Positions 20,561 to 30,536 of a DNA stretch of 64,000 nucleotides are shown here, one piece after another (the stretch's first letter is position 1; every line of letters begins with the position of its first letter). A program made the translations under genes and the position numbers. The notes under the pieces are model-generated. The model made no database searches and was not told the DNA's origin. It saw only the letters and a list, made by a program, of their open reading frames with translations. Source of the stretch: Serratia proteamaculans (GTDB lineage Bacteria; Pseudomonadota; Gammaproteobacteria; Enterobacterales; Enterobacteriaceae); assembly GCF_013337185.1 (NCBI RefSeq), contig NZ_SWDE01000007.1, positions 124,001 to 188,000 of the forward strand, in the 5' to 3' direction.

Positions 20561-20625
20561 GGGCGCAGCATGCTGCGCCCATGTTTAGTGGGGCGCATGT
20601 ATTCCGGGGCGAATATATGCGCCCC
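20561..20625. repeat. two adjacent palindromic units between glgA and glgP
   Basis: The first is a perfect 20-bp palindrome, GGGCGCAGCATGCTGCGCCC (20561-20580). The second is an imperfect hairpin with arms GGGGCGCATGTATTC (from 20590) and GAATATATGCGCCCC (to 20625). They look like copies of a family of short GGGCG-rich intergenic repeats; their function is unknown, and mRNA stability or partial termination is possible. Confidence 0.7.
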
Positions 20626-20645
20626 CTTCAGGGGATCGAAATGCT

Positions 20646-23093
20646 ATGACTTCACCGATTAGTTACACCTCACCCACGGTCAGTGTTGAAGCGCTGAAAC
20701 ACTCCATCGCCTATAAGTTGATGTTTATTGTCGGCAAGGATCCGGCTATCGCTACCGAGCATGACTGGCTGAATGCCGTGCTGTTTGCGGTTCGCGACCG
20801 TATGGTGGAACGCTGGCTGCGTTCTAACCGTGCGCAACTTTCACAGGATGTGCGCCAGGTGTATTACCTGTCGATGGAGTTCCTGATCGGCCGCACCTTG
20901 TCTAACGCCCTGTTGTCGATGGGCATTTATCAGGATATCGACGATGCGTTGAATGAGATGGGGATGAACCTGAGTGAACTGCTGGAGGAAGAGAACGATC
21001 CGGGCCTTGGCAACGGCGGCCTGGGGCGACTGGCCGCCTGTTTCCTTGATTCGCTGGCGACGCTGGCGCTGCCGGGGCGTGGCTACGGTATCCGCTACGA
21101 ATACGGCATGTTCAAACAGAATATCGTCAACGGTCAGCAGATGGAATCACCCGACTACTGGCTGGAATATGGCAACCCATGGGAATTCCCACGTCACAAC
21201 ACGCGCTATAAGGTGCGTTTTGGCGGCCGTATCCAACAGGAAGGCGCCAAGGCACGTTGGGTCGAAACCGAAGAGATTATTGCCACCGCTTATGATCAGG
21301 TGATCCCCGGTTTTGATACCGATGCGACTAATACCCTACGGCTGTGGAGCGCCCAGGCCAGTAATGAAATCAACCTGGGGAAATTCAACCAGGGCGATTA
21401 CTTCGCGGCCGTTGAGGATAAAAACCACTCGGAGAACGTGTCACGCGTACTGTACCCGGATGATTCCACCTATTCCGGGCGTGAACTTCGCCTGCGGCAG
21501 GAGTATTTCCTGGTGTCGGCCACGGTGCAGGATATCCTCAACCGCCACTGGACGATGCATAAAAGCTTCGCCAACCTGGCAGACAAAATTGCCATCCACC
21601 TGAATGACACTCATCCGGTACTGTCGATCCCGGAGCTGATGCACCGATTAATCGACGAGCATAAATTCAGCTGGCTGGATGCCTGGGCCGTGGTGGAAAA
21701 GGTGTTCTCCTATACCAACCACACGCTGATGAGCGAAGCGCTGGAAACCTGGCCGCTGGATATGATCGGCCGGATCCTGCCGCGTCACTTGCAGCTGATT
21801 TTCGAGATTAACGATCACTTCCTCAAACACGTACAGGAGGTCGCGCCGGGTGATAATGATCTGCTGGCGCGAGTGTCGATCATTGATGAAACCAATGGCC
21901 GTCGGGTGCGTATGGCCTGGTTGGCGGTGGTGGCCAGCCACAAGGTTAACGGCGTTTCCGCACTGCATTCCGAGCTGATGGTGCAATCGCTGTTTGCCGA
22001 TTTCGCCCATATCTTCCCCGATCGCTTCTGCAATAAGACCAACGGTGTTACGCCACGCCGCTGGCTGGGGCTGGCTAACCGGCCGCTTTCCGCCGTGCTG
22101 GATGACAGCATCGGCCAGACCTGGCGCACCGATCTCAGCCAACTGAGCGAGATCAAGGCCAATGTCGACTATCCGAGCTTCCTGCGGGCGGTACAGGCCG
22201 CCAAACGACAGAACAAGGAACGACTGGCCACCTACATCGCCAAGACGCTGAATGTGGTGGTCAACCCGGACGCGTTGTTCGACGTACAGATCAAGCGTAT
22301 CCACGAATACAAACGGCAGTTGCTCAACGTACTGCACGTGATCACCTTGTATAACCGTCTGCTGCAGGATCCGGAAACCGAGCGGGTGCCGCGGGTGGTG
22401 ATCTTTGCCGGCAAGGCGGCTTCGGCTTATTACGCCGCCAAGCAGATCATTCGCTTGATCAACGACGTAGCCAAGGTGATCAACAACGATCCGCGCGTGC
22501 ATACGCAGTTGAAAGTGGTGTTTATCCCGAACTATGGCGTCAGTCTGGCGCAGATGATCATTCCGGCGGCGGATCTTTCCGAGCAGATCTCACTGGCGGG
22601 CACCGAGGCGTCCGGCACCAGTAATATGAAGTTTGCTCTTAATGGTGCGCTGACTATCGGCACGCTGGACGGTGCCAACGTAGAAATGCTGGAACACGTG
22701 GGTGAGGAGAACATCTTTATCTTCGGCAATACCGCCGAGCAGGTAGAAGAGCTGCGGCGCAACGGTTACAACCCGCATCTTTACTATGAGCAGGATCCCG
22801 AGCTGCATCAGGCGCTGACCCAGATCGCCACCGGTACTTTCAGCCCTGAGGAACCAAAGCGTTACACTAACCTGTTTGATTCACTGGTTAACCTGGGCGA
22901 TCACTACCAACTGCTGGCCGATTACCGCAGCTATGTGGATACGCAGGACAAGGTGGATGAGGTGTATCGTAATCAGGATGACTGGACGCGGCGGGCAATA
23001 TTGAATATCGCCAACATGGGCTACTTCTCTTCCGACCGCACCATTCAGGAGTATGCGGACGAAATCTGGCACATCAAGCCTATCAAGCTGTAA
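20646..23093 (+). CDS. glgP: glycogen phosphorylase
   Basis: An 815-residue GT35 alpha-glucan phosphorylase, the same length as E. coli GlgP, releasing glucose-1-phosphate from glycogen ends. The active-site blocks [48 protein letters not shown] and [15 protein letters not shown] are present. The pyridoxal-phosphate lysine lies in [28 protein letters not shown]. It closes the glg cluster and ends before a perfect hairpin shared with glpD. A second phosphorylase, malP, lies 8 kb downstream. The short N-terminus and the glg context identify this one as GlgP. Confidence 0.96.
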   Translation: MTSPISYTSPTVSVEALKHSIAYKLMFIVGKDPAIATEHDWLNAVLFAVRDRMVERWLRSNRAQLSQDVRQVYYLSMEFLIGRTLSNALLSMGIYQDIDDALNEMGMNLSELLEEENDPGLGNGGLGRLAACFLDSLATLALPGRGYGIRYEYGMFKQNIVNGQQMESPDYWLEYGNPWEFPRHNTRYKVRFGGRIQQEGAKARWVETEEIIATAYDQVIPGFDTDATNTLRLWSAQASNEINLGKFNQGDYFAAVEDKNHSENVSRVLYPDDSTYSGRELRLRQEYFLVSATVQDILNRHWTMHKSFANLADKIAIHLNDTHPVLSIPELMHRLIDEHKFSWLDAWAVVEKVFSYTNHTLMSEALETWPLDMIGRILPRHLQLIFEINDHFLKHVQEVAPGDNDLLARVSIIDETNGRRVRMAWLAVVASHKVNGVSALHSELMVQSLFADFAHIFPDRFCNKTNGVTPRRWLGLANRPLSAVLDDSIGQTWRTDLSQLSEIKANVDYPSFLRAVQAAKRQNKERLATYIAKTLNVVVNPDALFDVQIKRIHEYKRQLLNVLHVITLYNRLLQDPETERVPRVVIFAGKAASAYYAAKQIIRLINDVAKVINNDPRVHTQLKVVFIPNYGVSLAQMIIPAADLSEQISLAGTEASGTSNMKFALNGALTIGTLDGANVEMLEHVGEENIFIFGNTAEQVEELRRNGYNPHLYYEQDPELHQALTQIATGTFSPEEPKRYTNLFDSLVNLGDHYQLLADYRSYVDTQDKVDEVYRNQDDWTRRAILNIANMGYFSSDRTIQEYADEIWHIKPIKL

Positions 23094-23100
23094 AAGAAGA

Positions 23101-23123
23101 GGGCCGGATATCCGGCCCTTTTT
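23101..23123. terminator. bidirectional terminator between glgP and glpD
   Basis: GGGCCGGAT (23101-23109) and ATCCGGCCC (23110-23118) form a perfect palindrome, with five T on the plus strand. AAGAAGAG upstream gives a weaker pyrimidine tail for the convergent glpD. Confidence 0.9.
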
Positions 23124-23135
23124 ATCTTTGGCGAG

Positions 23136-24644
23136 TTACGATGCCAGAGACAGCGTTTTCGCTTTCGCGTGTTCTGCCAGCCAGGCTTTCACCCGTGCCT
23201 GCTGCGCTTCGTCCAGCCACATACCCAGCTTGGTACGGCGCCAGATAGCGTCATCGAGTTCCACCACCCATTCTTTGTCGATCAGGTAGCGTAACTCAGC
23301 TTCATGCAGGCCATGGCCGAAATCTTCGCCCAGGTCGCTGAGGCTATTGGCATTGGCCAGGATCAGCTCGCTGTGGCTGCCGTAGGTGCGTGCAAAGCGG
23401 CGTGCCAGGGATTCCGGCAACCAGCTGTGCTCACGGCGTAGTTTTGCGGCGTAGCTGTCGCGATCGCCACCGATATCACCACCGGGCAGCGAACCGTTTT
23501 TGGTCCACGCCGGGCCGCAGCCAGGGTAGTAGTGCGCCAGTTTTTCCATCGCATGCTCAGCCAGCTTGCGGTAGGTAGTCAGCTTGCCGCCGAACACGGA
23601 CAGCAGCGGCGCTTTGCCCTGCTCGTCATGCACGTCCAGCGTGTAATCACGGGTCACCGCCTGCGGCGAATCTGACTCGTCGTCGCACAGCGGACGCACG
23701 CCAGAGTAGGTCCAGACGATATCGTCACGGCCCAACTGCTTCTTGAAGTGGTCGTTATACACTTTAAGCAGATAGTTGATTTCGTTATCGTCGATCTTCA
23801 CGTCTTTCGGATCGCCGTGATACTCCACGTCGGTGGTACCGATGATCGAGAATTCGTCATTCCATGGGATCACGAAGACGATACGGTGGTCTTCGTTTTG
23901 CAGAATATAGGACTGTGGCTGATCGTGTACGCGCGGCACCACGATATGGCTGCCTTTGATCAGACGAATACCATAAGGGGATTTCAGCTTCAGACCATCG
24001 TCGAAGAAGTGTTTCACCCATGGGCCGGTGGCGTTCACCAGGCCCTTGGCGCGCCAGGTAAAGGTTTTGCCACTGTCGACGTCGACCGCTTCCACCATCC
24101 ACAGGCCGTTTTCACGCCATGCACGGGTCACTTTAGTGCGGGTGCGAACTTCACCGCCGTGCTTTTCCACTTCCTGGGCATTGAGTACTACCAGGCGAGC
24201 ATCGTCGACCCAGCAGTCAGAATATTCGAAACTGCGCTTCAATTCAGGCTTCAGCACCGATTCTGGTCCAAAGCGCAAACCCTTGCTGCCTGGCAGACTG
24301 GTGCGTTTACCCAGGTGATCGTACAGGAACAGGCCGATACGGATCATCCAGGCCGGGCGCAGGTGCGGCTGATGCGGCAGGCGAAAACGCATCGGGAAGG
24401 CGATGTGCGGTGCCAGCCGCAGCAACACTTCACGCTCGGCCAGCGCTTCGCTCACCAAACGGAATTCGTAGTGTTCCAGGTAGCGCAGGCCACCGTGGAT
24501 CAGTTTGGAACTGGCGGAAGACGTAGCACAGGCCAAGTCTTGCGCTTCCAGTAGCAGAACGGACAGCCCGCGCCCGGCAGCATCGGCCGCGATGCCGGCA
24601 CCGTTGATGCCGCCACCGATAACGATCAAGTCTTTGGTTTCCAC
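23136..24644 (-). CDS. glpD: aerobic glycerol-3-phosphate dehydrogenase
   Basis: A 502-residue FAD flavoprotein of the inner membrane surface that oxidises sn-glycerol-3-phosphate to dihydroxyacetone phosphate and passes electrons to quinone. The FAD-binding motif GGGINGAG occupies residues 10-17, and SSASSKLIHGGLRYLEHYEF is the DAO-family signature region. GTTDVEYHGDPKDV and the C-terminal SVFGGKLTTYRKLAEHA block are typical. Two GlpR-like operators lie between 24659 and 24697, just upstream of the start. Its gene is codirectional with and downstream of glpEGR here. Confidence 0.96.
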   Translation of the reverse strand: METKDLIVIGGGINGAGIAADAAGRGLSVLLLEAQDLACATSSASSKLIHGGLRYLEHYEFRLVSEALAEREVLLRLAPHIAFPMRFRLPHQPHLRPAWMIRIGLFLYDHLGKRTSLPGSKGLRFGPESVLKPELKRSFEYSDCWVDDARLVVLNAQEVEKHGGEVRTRTKVTRAWRENGLWMVEAVDVDSGKTFTWRAKGLVNATGPWVKHFFDDGLKLKSPYGIRLIKGSHIVVPRVHDQPQSYILQNEDHRIVFVIPWNDEFSIIGTTDVEYHGDPKDVKIDDNEINYLLKVYNDHFKKQLGRDDIVWTYSGVRPLCDDESDSPQAVTRDYTLDVHDEQGKAPLLSVFGGKLTTYRKLAEHAMEKLAHYYPGCGPAWTKNGSLPGGDIGGDRDSYAAKLRREHSWLPESLARRFARTYGSHSELILANANSLSDLGEDFGHGLHEAELRYLIDKEWVVELDDAIWRRTKLGMWLDEAQQARVKAWLAEHAKAKTLSLAS

Positions 24645-24658
24645 GTCAACTTCCTCCA

Positions 24659-24697
24659 GATGTTCGAAATAGCTCTTTCATGTTCGTTTTCGCTCAT
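24659..24697 (-). promoter_or_regulatory. tandem GlpR operators upstream of glpD
   Basis: ATGTTCG with a 4-base spacer and CGCTCAT (24680-24697) fits the GlpR consensus ATGTTCGATAACGAACAT. A second site starting ATGTTCG at 24659, with a weaker right half, lies 21 bases away, close to the glpD start. Repression by GlpR without glycerol-3-phosphate is expected. Confidence 0.65.
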
Positions 24698-24821
24698 GAT
24701 TGTAATCAAAAACCAACAAACAAGCCAAGACTTAACCAAACAAAAACATTTAGGCGTGATAGAGGTAACAGTTTGATGATAGTAGTTATACAAAAAGGAG
24801 GGGTATTTCAGTCAGGAATTA

Positions 24822-24845
24822 CAGGGTCCAGTAGACTGAACCCTG
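24822..24845 (-). terminator. possible terminator or attenuator hairpin after glpR
   Basis: CAGGGTCCAGT (24822-24832) and ACTGAACCCTG (24835-24845) form an 11-base stem with one wobble pair. It lies between glpR and glpD. There is no strong T run, so termination is uncertain. Confidence 0.45.
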
Positions 24846-24911
24846 TATAAAACGGTAGGCACTACGGGCGCGACAGGCAGCACCGCTGGGGATAGGTGTG
24901 GTGAAAAAGAC

Positions 24912-25670
24912 TTAGCAAAGCTCGAGTTGTACGTCGTACTGCTCGATGATTTTCATCACGCTTGGCGGCGGCAGCTGATCGGTAAACAGGTAGTCGATCA
25001 GGTTCATATTACCGAGGTTAACCATCGCGTTGCGGCCGAATTTGGAATGGTCGGTGACCAACATCACGCAGCGTGAGTTTTCGATAATTGCGCGTTTGGT
25101 ACGTACTTCGTGATAGTCGAATTCGAGCAGCGAGCCGTCCATATCGATGCCGCTGATACCGAGAATGCCGTAATCGAGGCGGAACTGGGAGATAAAGTCC
25201 AGCGTGGCCTCACCCATGATGCCGCCGTCGCGGGTACGTACCTCGCCACCGGCCAGGATCAGACGAAAATCTTCCTTGGCGGTCAGCAAAGTCGCGACGT
25301 TCAGATTATTAGTCACTACACGCAGGTTCTTGTGATTCATCAGCGCATGGGCGACCGCTTCCGGCGTGGTGCCGATGTCGATAAACAGCGTGGCGCCGTC
25401 CGGGATCTGGCTGGCGACGCGTTGGGCGATACGCGCTTTTTGTTCCGACCACATCACTTTGCGATCGTTGTAGGCGGCATTGACCGAACTGGAAGGCAGG
25501 GCTGCCCCACCGTGGTGGCGTTGGATTTTGTTCTGATCGGCCAGGTCATTCAAATCACGGCGAATCGTTTGCGGGCTAACGTCAAAATGTTCGACCAGCT
25601 CTTCGGTACTGACATAACCCTGCAGGCGCACCAGCTCGATAATAGCGTCATGACGCTGTGTTTGCTTCAC
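24912..25670 (-). CDS. glpR: glycerol-3-phosphate regulon repressor GlpR (DeoR family)
   Basis: A 252-residue DeoR-family repressor, the same length as E. coli GlpR. The N-terminal winged helix-turn-helix reads RHDAIIELVRLQGYVSTEELVEHFDVSPQTIRRDLNDL. The C-terminal sugar-phosphate-binding domain carries FIDIGTTPEAVAHAL and LAGGEVRTRDGGIMG. It represses glp genes until glycerol-3-phosphate binds. It is last in the glpE-glpG-glpR run, 36 bases after glpG, and its likely operators lie in front of glpD. Confidence 0.95.
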   Translation of the reverse strand: MKQTQRHDAIIELVRLQGYVSTEELVEHFDVSPQTIRRDLNDLADQNKIQRHHGGAALPSSSVNAAYNDRKVMWSEQKARIAQRVASQIPDGATLFIDIGTTPEAVAHALMNHKNLRVVTNNLNVATLLTAKEDFRLILAGGEVRTRDGGIMGEATLDFISQFRLDYGILGISGIDMDGSLLEFDYHEVRTKRAIIENSRCVMLVTDHSKFGRNAMVNLGNMNLIDYLFTDQLPPPSVMKIIEQYDVQLELC

Positions 25671-25706
25671 GGTAATCCCCTAAAACGCCTGGCTTGTACC
25701 TGGCTG

Positions 25707-26543
25707 TTATTGTTCGTTATGCGCGCGATGACGCGTGTCCCAAAATGCCATCAATAACCCTAACACTAAACCGGCCACGTGTGCCGCGTTAGCGATCGAC
25801 ATTCCTAAAATATCGAAATATCCGGCCACCAGCCACAGGACGGAAAACACCATCAGGCCGCGCGGTAGCATCAGACCGCGTTCCGGCGCTCGCTCGCCGC
25901 TGAGCCAGCAGTAACCCATCAGCGCGTAGACTACGCCGGACAGGCCGCCGAACAGGGCACCGCTAAACAGTGACTGCGCCCAGCCGCTGAAGAAGGCCGA
26001 GACCACGGCCAGCACGAACAGTTTTCCGCTGCCGAGGCGTTTTTCCAGCGGGCCGCCGAGATACCACCACCACAGCAGGTTGAAGGTGATGTGCAGCAGT
26101 GAGAAATGGAGGAAAGCGTGGCTGACCCAGCGCCACAGCTGCAGGTACTGGCTGCTGTCTTGCGGCCAGGAGAGCCAATACATCACCGTATTATCGCCCA
26201 GCGCCTGCATCAGGATATACACCGCAATGCACAGTACCATCACGCTTAACGTCAGCGGCCCGGCCTTGCTGCGCAGGGTTTGCAGATAAGAAAAACCCTG
26301 ATAGTGCAGATCGGCTTCGGTATTGCCGGCCTGCCAACTGGCAGCGCGATAGCGACTGTTGAGCGGGTCGATCAGAAATTGCTGCAGTTCGTGTTGTACC
26401 TGCTCAAGATGGCTGTCGTCCGCCAACCAGATTTCCGCCGCCTCGCCGGTATTGTGCACCCTAAGCTCAATGCCCTGTGTCGTCATGTAGTCGACAAAGG
26501 CCTGCGCCAGGCGGGGATTGGATACGGCGATTACTCTAACCAT
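25707..26543 (-). CDS. glpG: rhomboid intramembrane serine protease GlpG
   Basis: A 278-residue rhomboid protease of the inner membrane. The cytoplasmic N-terminal domain covers about residues 1-90 and six transmembrane segments follow. The catalytic Ser202 lies in [13 protein letters not shown] and His255 in AHVAGLVLG, one position later than Ser201/His254 in E. coli. The oxyanion-loop residues His151 and Asn155 ([13 protein letters not shown]) are present. It lies between glpE and glpR as in E. coli; its link to glycerol metabolism is only by context. Confidence 0.95.
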   Translation of the reverse strand: MVRVIAVSNPRLAQAFVDYMTTQGIELRVHNTGEAAEIWLADDSHLEQVQHELQQFLIDPLNSRYRAASWQAGNTEADLHYQGFSYLQTLRSKAGPLTLSVMVLCIAVYILMQALGDNTVMYWLSWPQDSSQYLQLWRWVSHAFLHFSLLHITFNLLWWWYLGGPLEKRLGSGKLFVLAVVSAFFSGWAQSLFSGALFGGLSGVVYALMGYCWLSGERAPERGLMLPRGLMVFSVLWLVAGYFDILGMSIANAAHVAGLVLGLLMAFWDTRHRAHNEQ

Positions 26544-26684
26544 TGCTCTTCCGTCTAAGTGAATGATTTTAGCCGCCGGTGACCCGATGGCGTTGACGGC
26601 CGATTATAGCGTCGAAATCCTGAGCGCAGGCAAAGGATCTGCGAAAAACCAGTAAAAACACTCACTAACGGCGCGAGAAAGGAA

Positions 26685-26702
26685 CCCGCCGCAGGAGGCG
26701 GG
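26685..26702 (-). terminator. weak hairpin between glpE and glpG
   Basis: CCCGCC (26685-26690) and GGCGGG (26697-26702) form a stem. On the minus strand it is followed by TTCCTTTCTC. It could cause partial termination after glpE within the 166-base gap to glpG. Confidence 0.4.
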
Positions 26703-26709
26703 GAGAGGA

Positions 26710-27036
26710 TTATGCGGAGGTTTCAACGTCCTGCGGATACTGGCGCGCCCAGGCCTCAAAGCCGCCGTCGATGCTGTACACCGCGTCAAACCCCTGATGC
26801 AGCAGGTATTGCGCCGCGCTGCGGCTGCTGTTGCCGTGGTAGCACATCACCATCACCGGCCGTTCAAAATCATTCTGCTGCATAAAAGTCTGCAGGCTGG
26901 CGTTGGTGAGATGGAAAGCGCCCGGCGTGTGCCCGGCTTCAAAACTTTGTGGATCGCGGATATCAACCAGGGCGGCGCTGCCGTCTTTCCAACGGCTGTA
27001 TGCCTGCTCAACGTTGATCGCTTCAAACTGTTCCAT
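26710..27036 (-). CDS. glpE: thiosulfate sulfurtransferase GlpE (rhodanese)
   Basis: A 108-residue single-domain rhodanese, the same length as E. coli GlpE. The active-site loop with catalytic Cys65 reads MCYHGNSSR. The N-terminal [20 protein letters not shown] and C-terminal GGFEAWAR blocks are conserved. It transfers sulfur from thiosulfate to cyanide or thioredoxin in vitro. It heads the minus-strand glpE-glpG-glpR run. The upstream 27037-27190 region ends at a minus-strand terminator, so its promoter lies in that interval. Confidence 0.95.
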   Translation of the reverse strand: MEQFEAINVEQAYSRWKDGSAALVDIRDPQSFEAGHTPGAFHLTNASLQTFMQQNDFERPVMVMCYHGNSSRSAAQYLLHQGFDAVYSIDGGFEAWARQYPQDVETSA

Positions 27037-27183
27037 GACTTCCGACTGCCTCGTAATTAGATAATGTCGCTATTGTAACCAACTCCGAGGCAATTAAGAC
27101 CAGAGCGACGTTGTGGTTTTTGGGGGCGTATATTTTTTAAATTTACCCTGTGGGCTGACAGGCATGTCTTGAGGGACAGAAAC

Positions 27184-27206
27184 AAAAAAACCGCCGAGGT
27201 GGCGGT
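27184..27206 (-). terminator. minus-strand terminator upstream of glpE
   Basis: On the minus strand ACCGCC, a 5-base loop and GGCGGT are followed by seven T (plus-strand A run 27184-27190). It would stop transcription arriving from malT or from an unrecognised minus-strand transcript. Confidence 0.75.
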
Positions 27207-27494
27207 GTTTTCGTGCTAGTCCGGTAAGCGGCCATTCCAGCAGGTTCGGTACTAATATAGTGCAAGCACGATCCGGTGTTCATATTTTGTTCTGCTTAAC
27301 ATGAAGTGTCAAGTGTCAGACCGGTATAAAAGGCATATAGTATTTGTGGGCTTTTCCGCCACCTTAAGCAAGTGGGCATCGGTTTTGGGGAAAGGATTCC
27401 AATAGCCGTAAATGCAAGCACGACCCGGTGCTTGTCTTTCACGGCAGTATCACCGGTGGTGCTACCGTGAAGCGGTTTGAGCATGGACCGCACA

Positions 27495-27614
27495 ATGAAA
27501 CGATACTTTTGTGTTGTGCTCGTTGTATCTGGTGCGATGTTGTCGTCTGGAAAGGGAAGTTGGAATCTCTCCGACAACGTTATTTCAGTAACAATCTATC
27601 ACCAGAGCAAGTAA
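27495..27614 (+). CDS. possible 39-residue hydrophobic peptide
   Basis: A short ATG frame encodes a peptide with a basic start (MKRYF), a hydrophobic core (CVVLVVSGAML) and a polar tail ending IYHQSK. I do not recognise it and see no strong ribosome-binding site. Its size and shape recall type I toxins or small inner-membrane peptides but do not match Hok, Ldr or TisB patterns I know. It sits in a hairpin-rich intergenic region, downstream of a 17-base direct repeat (around 27263 and 27414) and upstream of five hairpins. A longer overlapping frame (27428-27646) ends in a different sequence and is equally unsupported. Confidence 0.25.
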   Translation: MKRYFCVVLVVSGAMLSSGKGSWNLSDNVISVTIYHQSK

Positions 27615-27619
27615 GCCAG

Positions 27620-27803
27620 ATGGCCGCTTTGCGGCCACTTAACTGATGACAAACCTCATTCCTGACCAGAGCGAGTAGTGGTCGATAAATAAAAATCAGG
27701 AAAATCAATTTATTGATTTTCGGCTGATCACTACAAAGCAGGAAAAACCACGCTTTTTCCTGCTTTGTCAGCAACCTAATGGCCGCTTGGCGGCCATCTT
27801 TTT
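27620..27803. repeat. cluster of hairpins ending in a plus-strand terminator
   Basis: TGGCCGC/GCGGCCA forms a stem at 27621-27637. GTAGTGGTC (27675-27683) pairs with GATCACTAC (27726-27734) around an inner perfect stem GAAAATCAAT (27700-27709)/ATTGATTTTC (27712-27721). CAAAGCAGGAAAAA (27734-27747) pairs perfectly with its complement at 27754-27767. ATGGCCGC (27779-27786) pairs with GCGGCCAT (27790-27797), followed by CTTTTT, a good plus-strand terminator. The first and last hairpins are near-identical copies. No protein-coding explanation was found. Confidence 0.7.
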
Positions 27804-27821
27804 ACATCAAAAGTACTTCCG

Positions 27822-30536
27822 TTAAGCACCATACCCCATCATCTTCAGCAGCTGTTGTGCCTGCTGCACCGCTTCCTGGCGGTGGGCTACGCCCAGCTTC
27901 TGGTACAGGTTACGGATATGGGTTTTGATGGTGGTGGCGGCCACCGCCAGTTCGCCGGCGATCTGGTCGTTGCTGTAACCGGAATAAATCAGCCCCAGCA
28001 CCTGCCATTCGCGCTGTGTCAGCGGACTGGTGCGGATCAGCTCCGGCACCTGTGGGTGGGTTAGCAGCTTATCGACGAAGTTCTCGTCAAAATGCGCAAA
28101 CTTATGCCGATGATGCTGGTTGATGTCGCGCAGGATACGTTGGGCGCGGTGGTTTTCCAGCTCCGGCAGCGTATTGAGCTGGATCAGTTGGCGCAGCTGC
28201 TGCGCCATCGCTTCACCTTCAATGACGAAGTGGCTGATAAATCCGGTGCGGCTGGCCAGTGATAAAGCCTCCATCAGCACCTTTTGCGCGTCGCTTTTGC
28301 GTTCCATCTGCCAGTAAAGTTGGTTGCTGAGCAACAGGTTACGGTTCAGATCGCTGACCAGCCGCAGGCGTCGGGCGTTTTCGTTGAGTTCATCCAACAC
28401 CACTTCGGCCTCTTCATACTGGCCCAGCATGATTTGCACCCGGGCAATGTTGCGCCACTGGCCCTGCATAAAGTGGTTATGCGCCATGCCGGGCTTTTCA
28501 GTCTGGCGCAGCCATTGGGCCGCGGCGGCAGTATCGCCGGTCATCTGCCAGTGGATCACCCGCGGTTTGTCGGCGTTGGTCAGCCAGTCGCGATGATACT
28601 GGGTACCGTGCAGCAGCACTTCGCAACGTTGCATGTGCGCATTGGCGTTATCCAGGTCACCACGGGCCAACGAACACTTGGCCAGCAGCGCGATGCATTG
28701 CAACTGTTGCTGGGGCTGGTAGTTGGCCAGGATTTTAAGACCTTCACGGGCTGCATCTTCCGCTTCGTCCAGCCGCGACCATGACCACAGGATTTGTGAA
28801 CGGATGCGCAGCAGGAACTCATGCATCGGCAATTGTTCCAGGTGCTGTTCACGTACCAGTTCAAACGCTTTGTCCTGGGTCTCAAAGGCGGCCTGCAGGA
28901 AACCCTGAGCGATCAGAATTTCGCTCTGCTGCAACAGTGCCCACAGCGCGTAGTGGTAAGCCTGATGGCGTCGCGCCATCTGCTCGGTTTGCTGCATCAT
29001 CGGCAGTGCACGGGCCAGTTCGCCCTTGCAGTGATGGACTTCGCCGGTCACCGAGGTGGCGACAATACGGCTGTAATAACTGGAAAGTGGCAGGAACTTC
29101 AGCGCTTCGGTAGCCAGGCGTTCGGCTTCTTCCGGCTTACCGGCGTTGATCGCCACCTGGGCGCGCAGGGCGTCAAATTCAGCCTCCAGGGTGCGATCGA
29201 CCTCAATTTTTTGCTCGCGCATCGCCTGTTCGGCGCGTTCCAGCAGGGTGTTCACTTCGCTGTAGCGGTGTTGGCTTTGTGCCAACCAGGCTTGCAGCAG
29301 CGCCAGCTTGGGATTTTGGATCAGCCGTTCATACGGCAGCGCATTCAAACACTCTTCCAGCAAGGCCAATTCGCTGTGATGAAACAGCGACCAGGCGTGC
29401 TGCAGCAGGATGTCGCGCAGCATGCTGACGTCGCTGGCGGCCAGCGCGTGGTGAATGGCCTCTGCCGGATAACCCAGCGCCAGCCAGCCTTCGGCGGCGG
29501 CACGGTGCAAGCCCGGCAGTTCCAGCGCCAGTTCCCACTGGCAGCGTTGACGCAGGAAAGTGGCGAATAGCGGATGGAAGCAGAACCATTCGCCGCTATC
29601 GTCCATGCGGTGGATAAATAATCCCTGACGTTCCAGCTCTTCCAGCCGTTGCTGGCCGTTGTCTTCGCCGGTCAGACGTACGATCAATGCATCATTCATC
29701 GAGCGCAGCACCGAACAGCGTAGCAGGAAGGCGCGCGCCTCGGCGTCGACGTGATCCAGCACTTCGTCCACCAAATAATCCGACAGATGGCTGGCGTTCA
29801 GCCCGGCCAGGCGCTTGGCAGACTGTTGGGCGGAAGAGGTGGACTGCCGGGCGGACAGCGCGATCAGCTGCAGCGCGGTGGCCCAACCTTCGACCTCATC
29901 GCACAGGCGGCTGCTGTCTTGCGATTCCATTGGTGCCACCAGACGGCAGTCGAAGAACTGTTTGGCTTCCTGATGGGTAAAGGCCAGCTGTTGCGTGCCC
30001 ATTTCCAGCAGTTGGTCGCGCACGCGCAAGTTGGCAATGCCCAGCGGTGGCAGGGTGCGGGACAGCAGGATCAGCGTCAGGTTTTCCGGCTGGTGGCGCA
30101 GGAAAAAGCGCATGGCTTCATGAATGACATCATTGGTGATCAGGTGGTAGTCATCAATCACCAGATACAGCGGTTGGTGCCATTCGGAAAGTTCGATAAA
30201 CAGCTGGGCAAACAGCGCCGACAGGCTGGCGTACTGATGTTTTTGGCTCAGCGCCTCGCTCTTCACGCAGTGGCCGCCGCTGGCGAGTTGCAGGGCGGCG
30301 ATCAGATAGCTGGCGAAACGCTCTGGCTGGTTGTCGCTTTCATCCAGCGAGTACCAGCCCAGATCTGATTTTCCGGCCGCCCATTGGGCGACCAGCGTCG
30401 TTTTTCCGTATCCCGCAGGGCAATTGACCAATGTCAGGCGATAGTTGGCCGTGCTGGCGAGTTTGGCCAACAGGCGATCGCGGATCACGGTATTTTGCAG
30501 CCGTACCGGACGGCTCAGTTTTGATGGGATCAGCAT
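27822..30536 (-). CDS. malT: maltose regulon activator MalT
   Basis: A 904-residue STAND-class ATP-dependent activator (E. coli MalT is 901) that turns on maltodextrin genes when it binds maltotriose and ATP. The Walker A motif CPAGYGKTT is at residues 39-47, with IDDYHLI as Walker B. The long central TPR-like region contains the inducer-binding domain. A LuxR-type helix-turn-helix ends the protein: [22 protein letters not shown] then [16 protein letters not shown]. It is divergent from malPQ across 544 bases that hold MalT boxes. Confidence 0.96.
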   Translation of the reverse strand: MLIPSKLSRPVRLQNTVIRDRLLAKLASTANYRLTLVNCPAGYGKTTLVAQWAAGKSDLGWYSLDESDNQPERFASYLIAALQLASGGHCVKSEALSQKHQYASLSALFAQLFIELSEWHQPLYLVIDDYHLITNDVIHEAMRFFLRHQPENLTLILLSRTLPPLGIANLRVRDQLLEMGTQQLAFTHQEAKQFFDCRLVAPMESQDSSRLCDEVEGWATALQLIALSARQSTSSAQQSAKRLAGLNASHLSDYLVDEVLDHVDAEARAFLLRCSVLRSMNDALIVRLTGEDNGQQRLEELERQGLFIHRMDDSGEWFCFHPLFATFLRQRCQWELALELPGLHRAAAEGWLALGYPAEAIHHALAASDVSMLRDILLQHAWSLFHHSELALLEECLNALPYERLIQNPKLALLQAWLAQSQHRYSEVNTLLERAEQAMREQKIEVDRTLEAEFDALRAQVAINAGKPEEAERLATEALKFLPLSSYYSRIVATSVTGEVHHCKGELARALPMMQQTEQMARRHQAYHYALWALLQQSEILIAQGFLQAAFETQDKAFELVREQHLEQLPMHEFLLRIRSQILWSWSRLDEAEDAAREGLKILANYQPQQQLQCIALLAKCSLARGDLDNANAHMQRCEVLLHGTQYHRDWLTNADKPRVIHWQMTGDTAAAAQWLRQTEKPGMAHNHFMQGQWRNIARVQIMLGQYEEAEVVLDELNENARRLRLVSDLNRNLLLSNQLYWQMERKSDAQKVLMEALSLASRTGFISHFVIEGEAMAQQLRQLIQLNTLPELENHRAQRILRDINQHHRHKFAHFDENFVDKLLTHPQVPELIRTSPLTQREWQVLGLIYSGYSNDQIAGELAVAATTIKTHIRNLYQKLGVAHRQEAVQQAQQLLKMMGYGA

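Noticed and set aside
24912-27036. Possible single glpEGR-glpD transcript through glpD
   Set aside because: A hairpin follows glpR and glpD has its own operator pair, so I treat glpD as separately promoted; read-through cannot be excluded.
27580-27774. 64-codon minus-strand frame downstream of malT
   Set aside because: It would start at TTG inside a perfect hairpin and reads through two others; structure explains the region better than coding.
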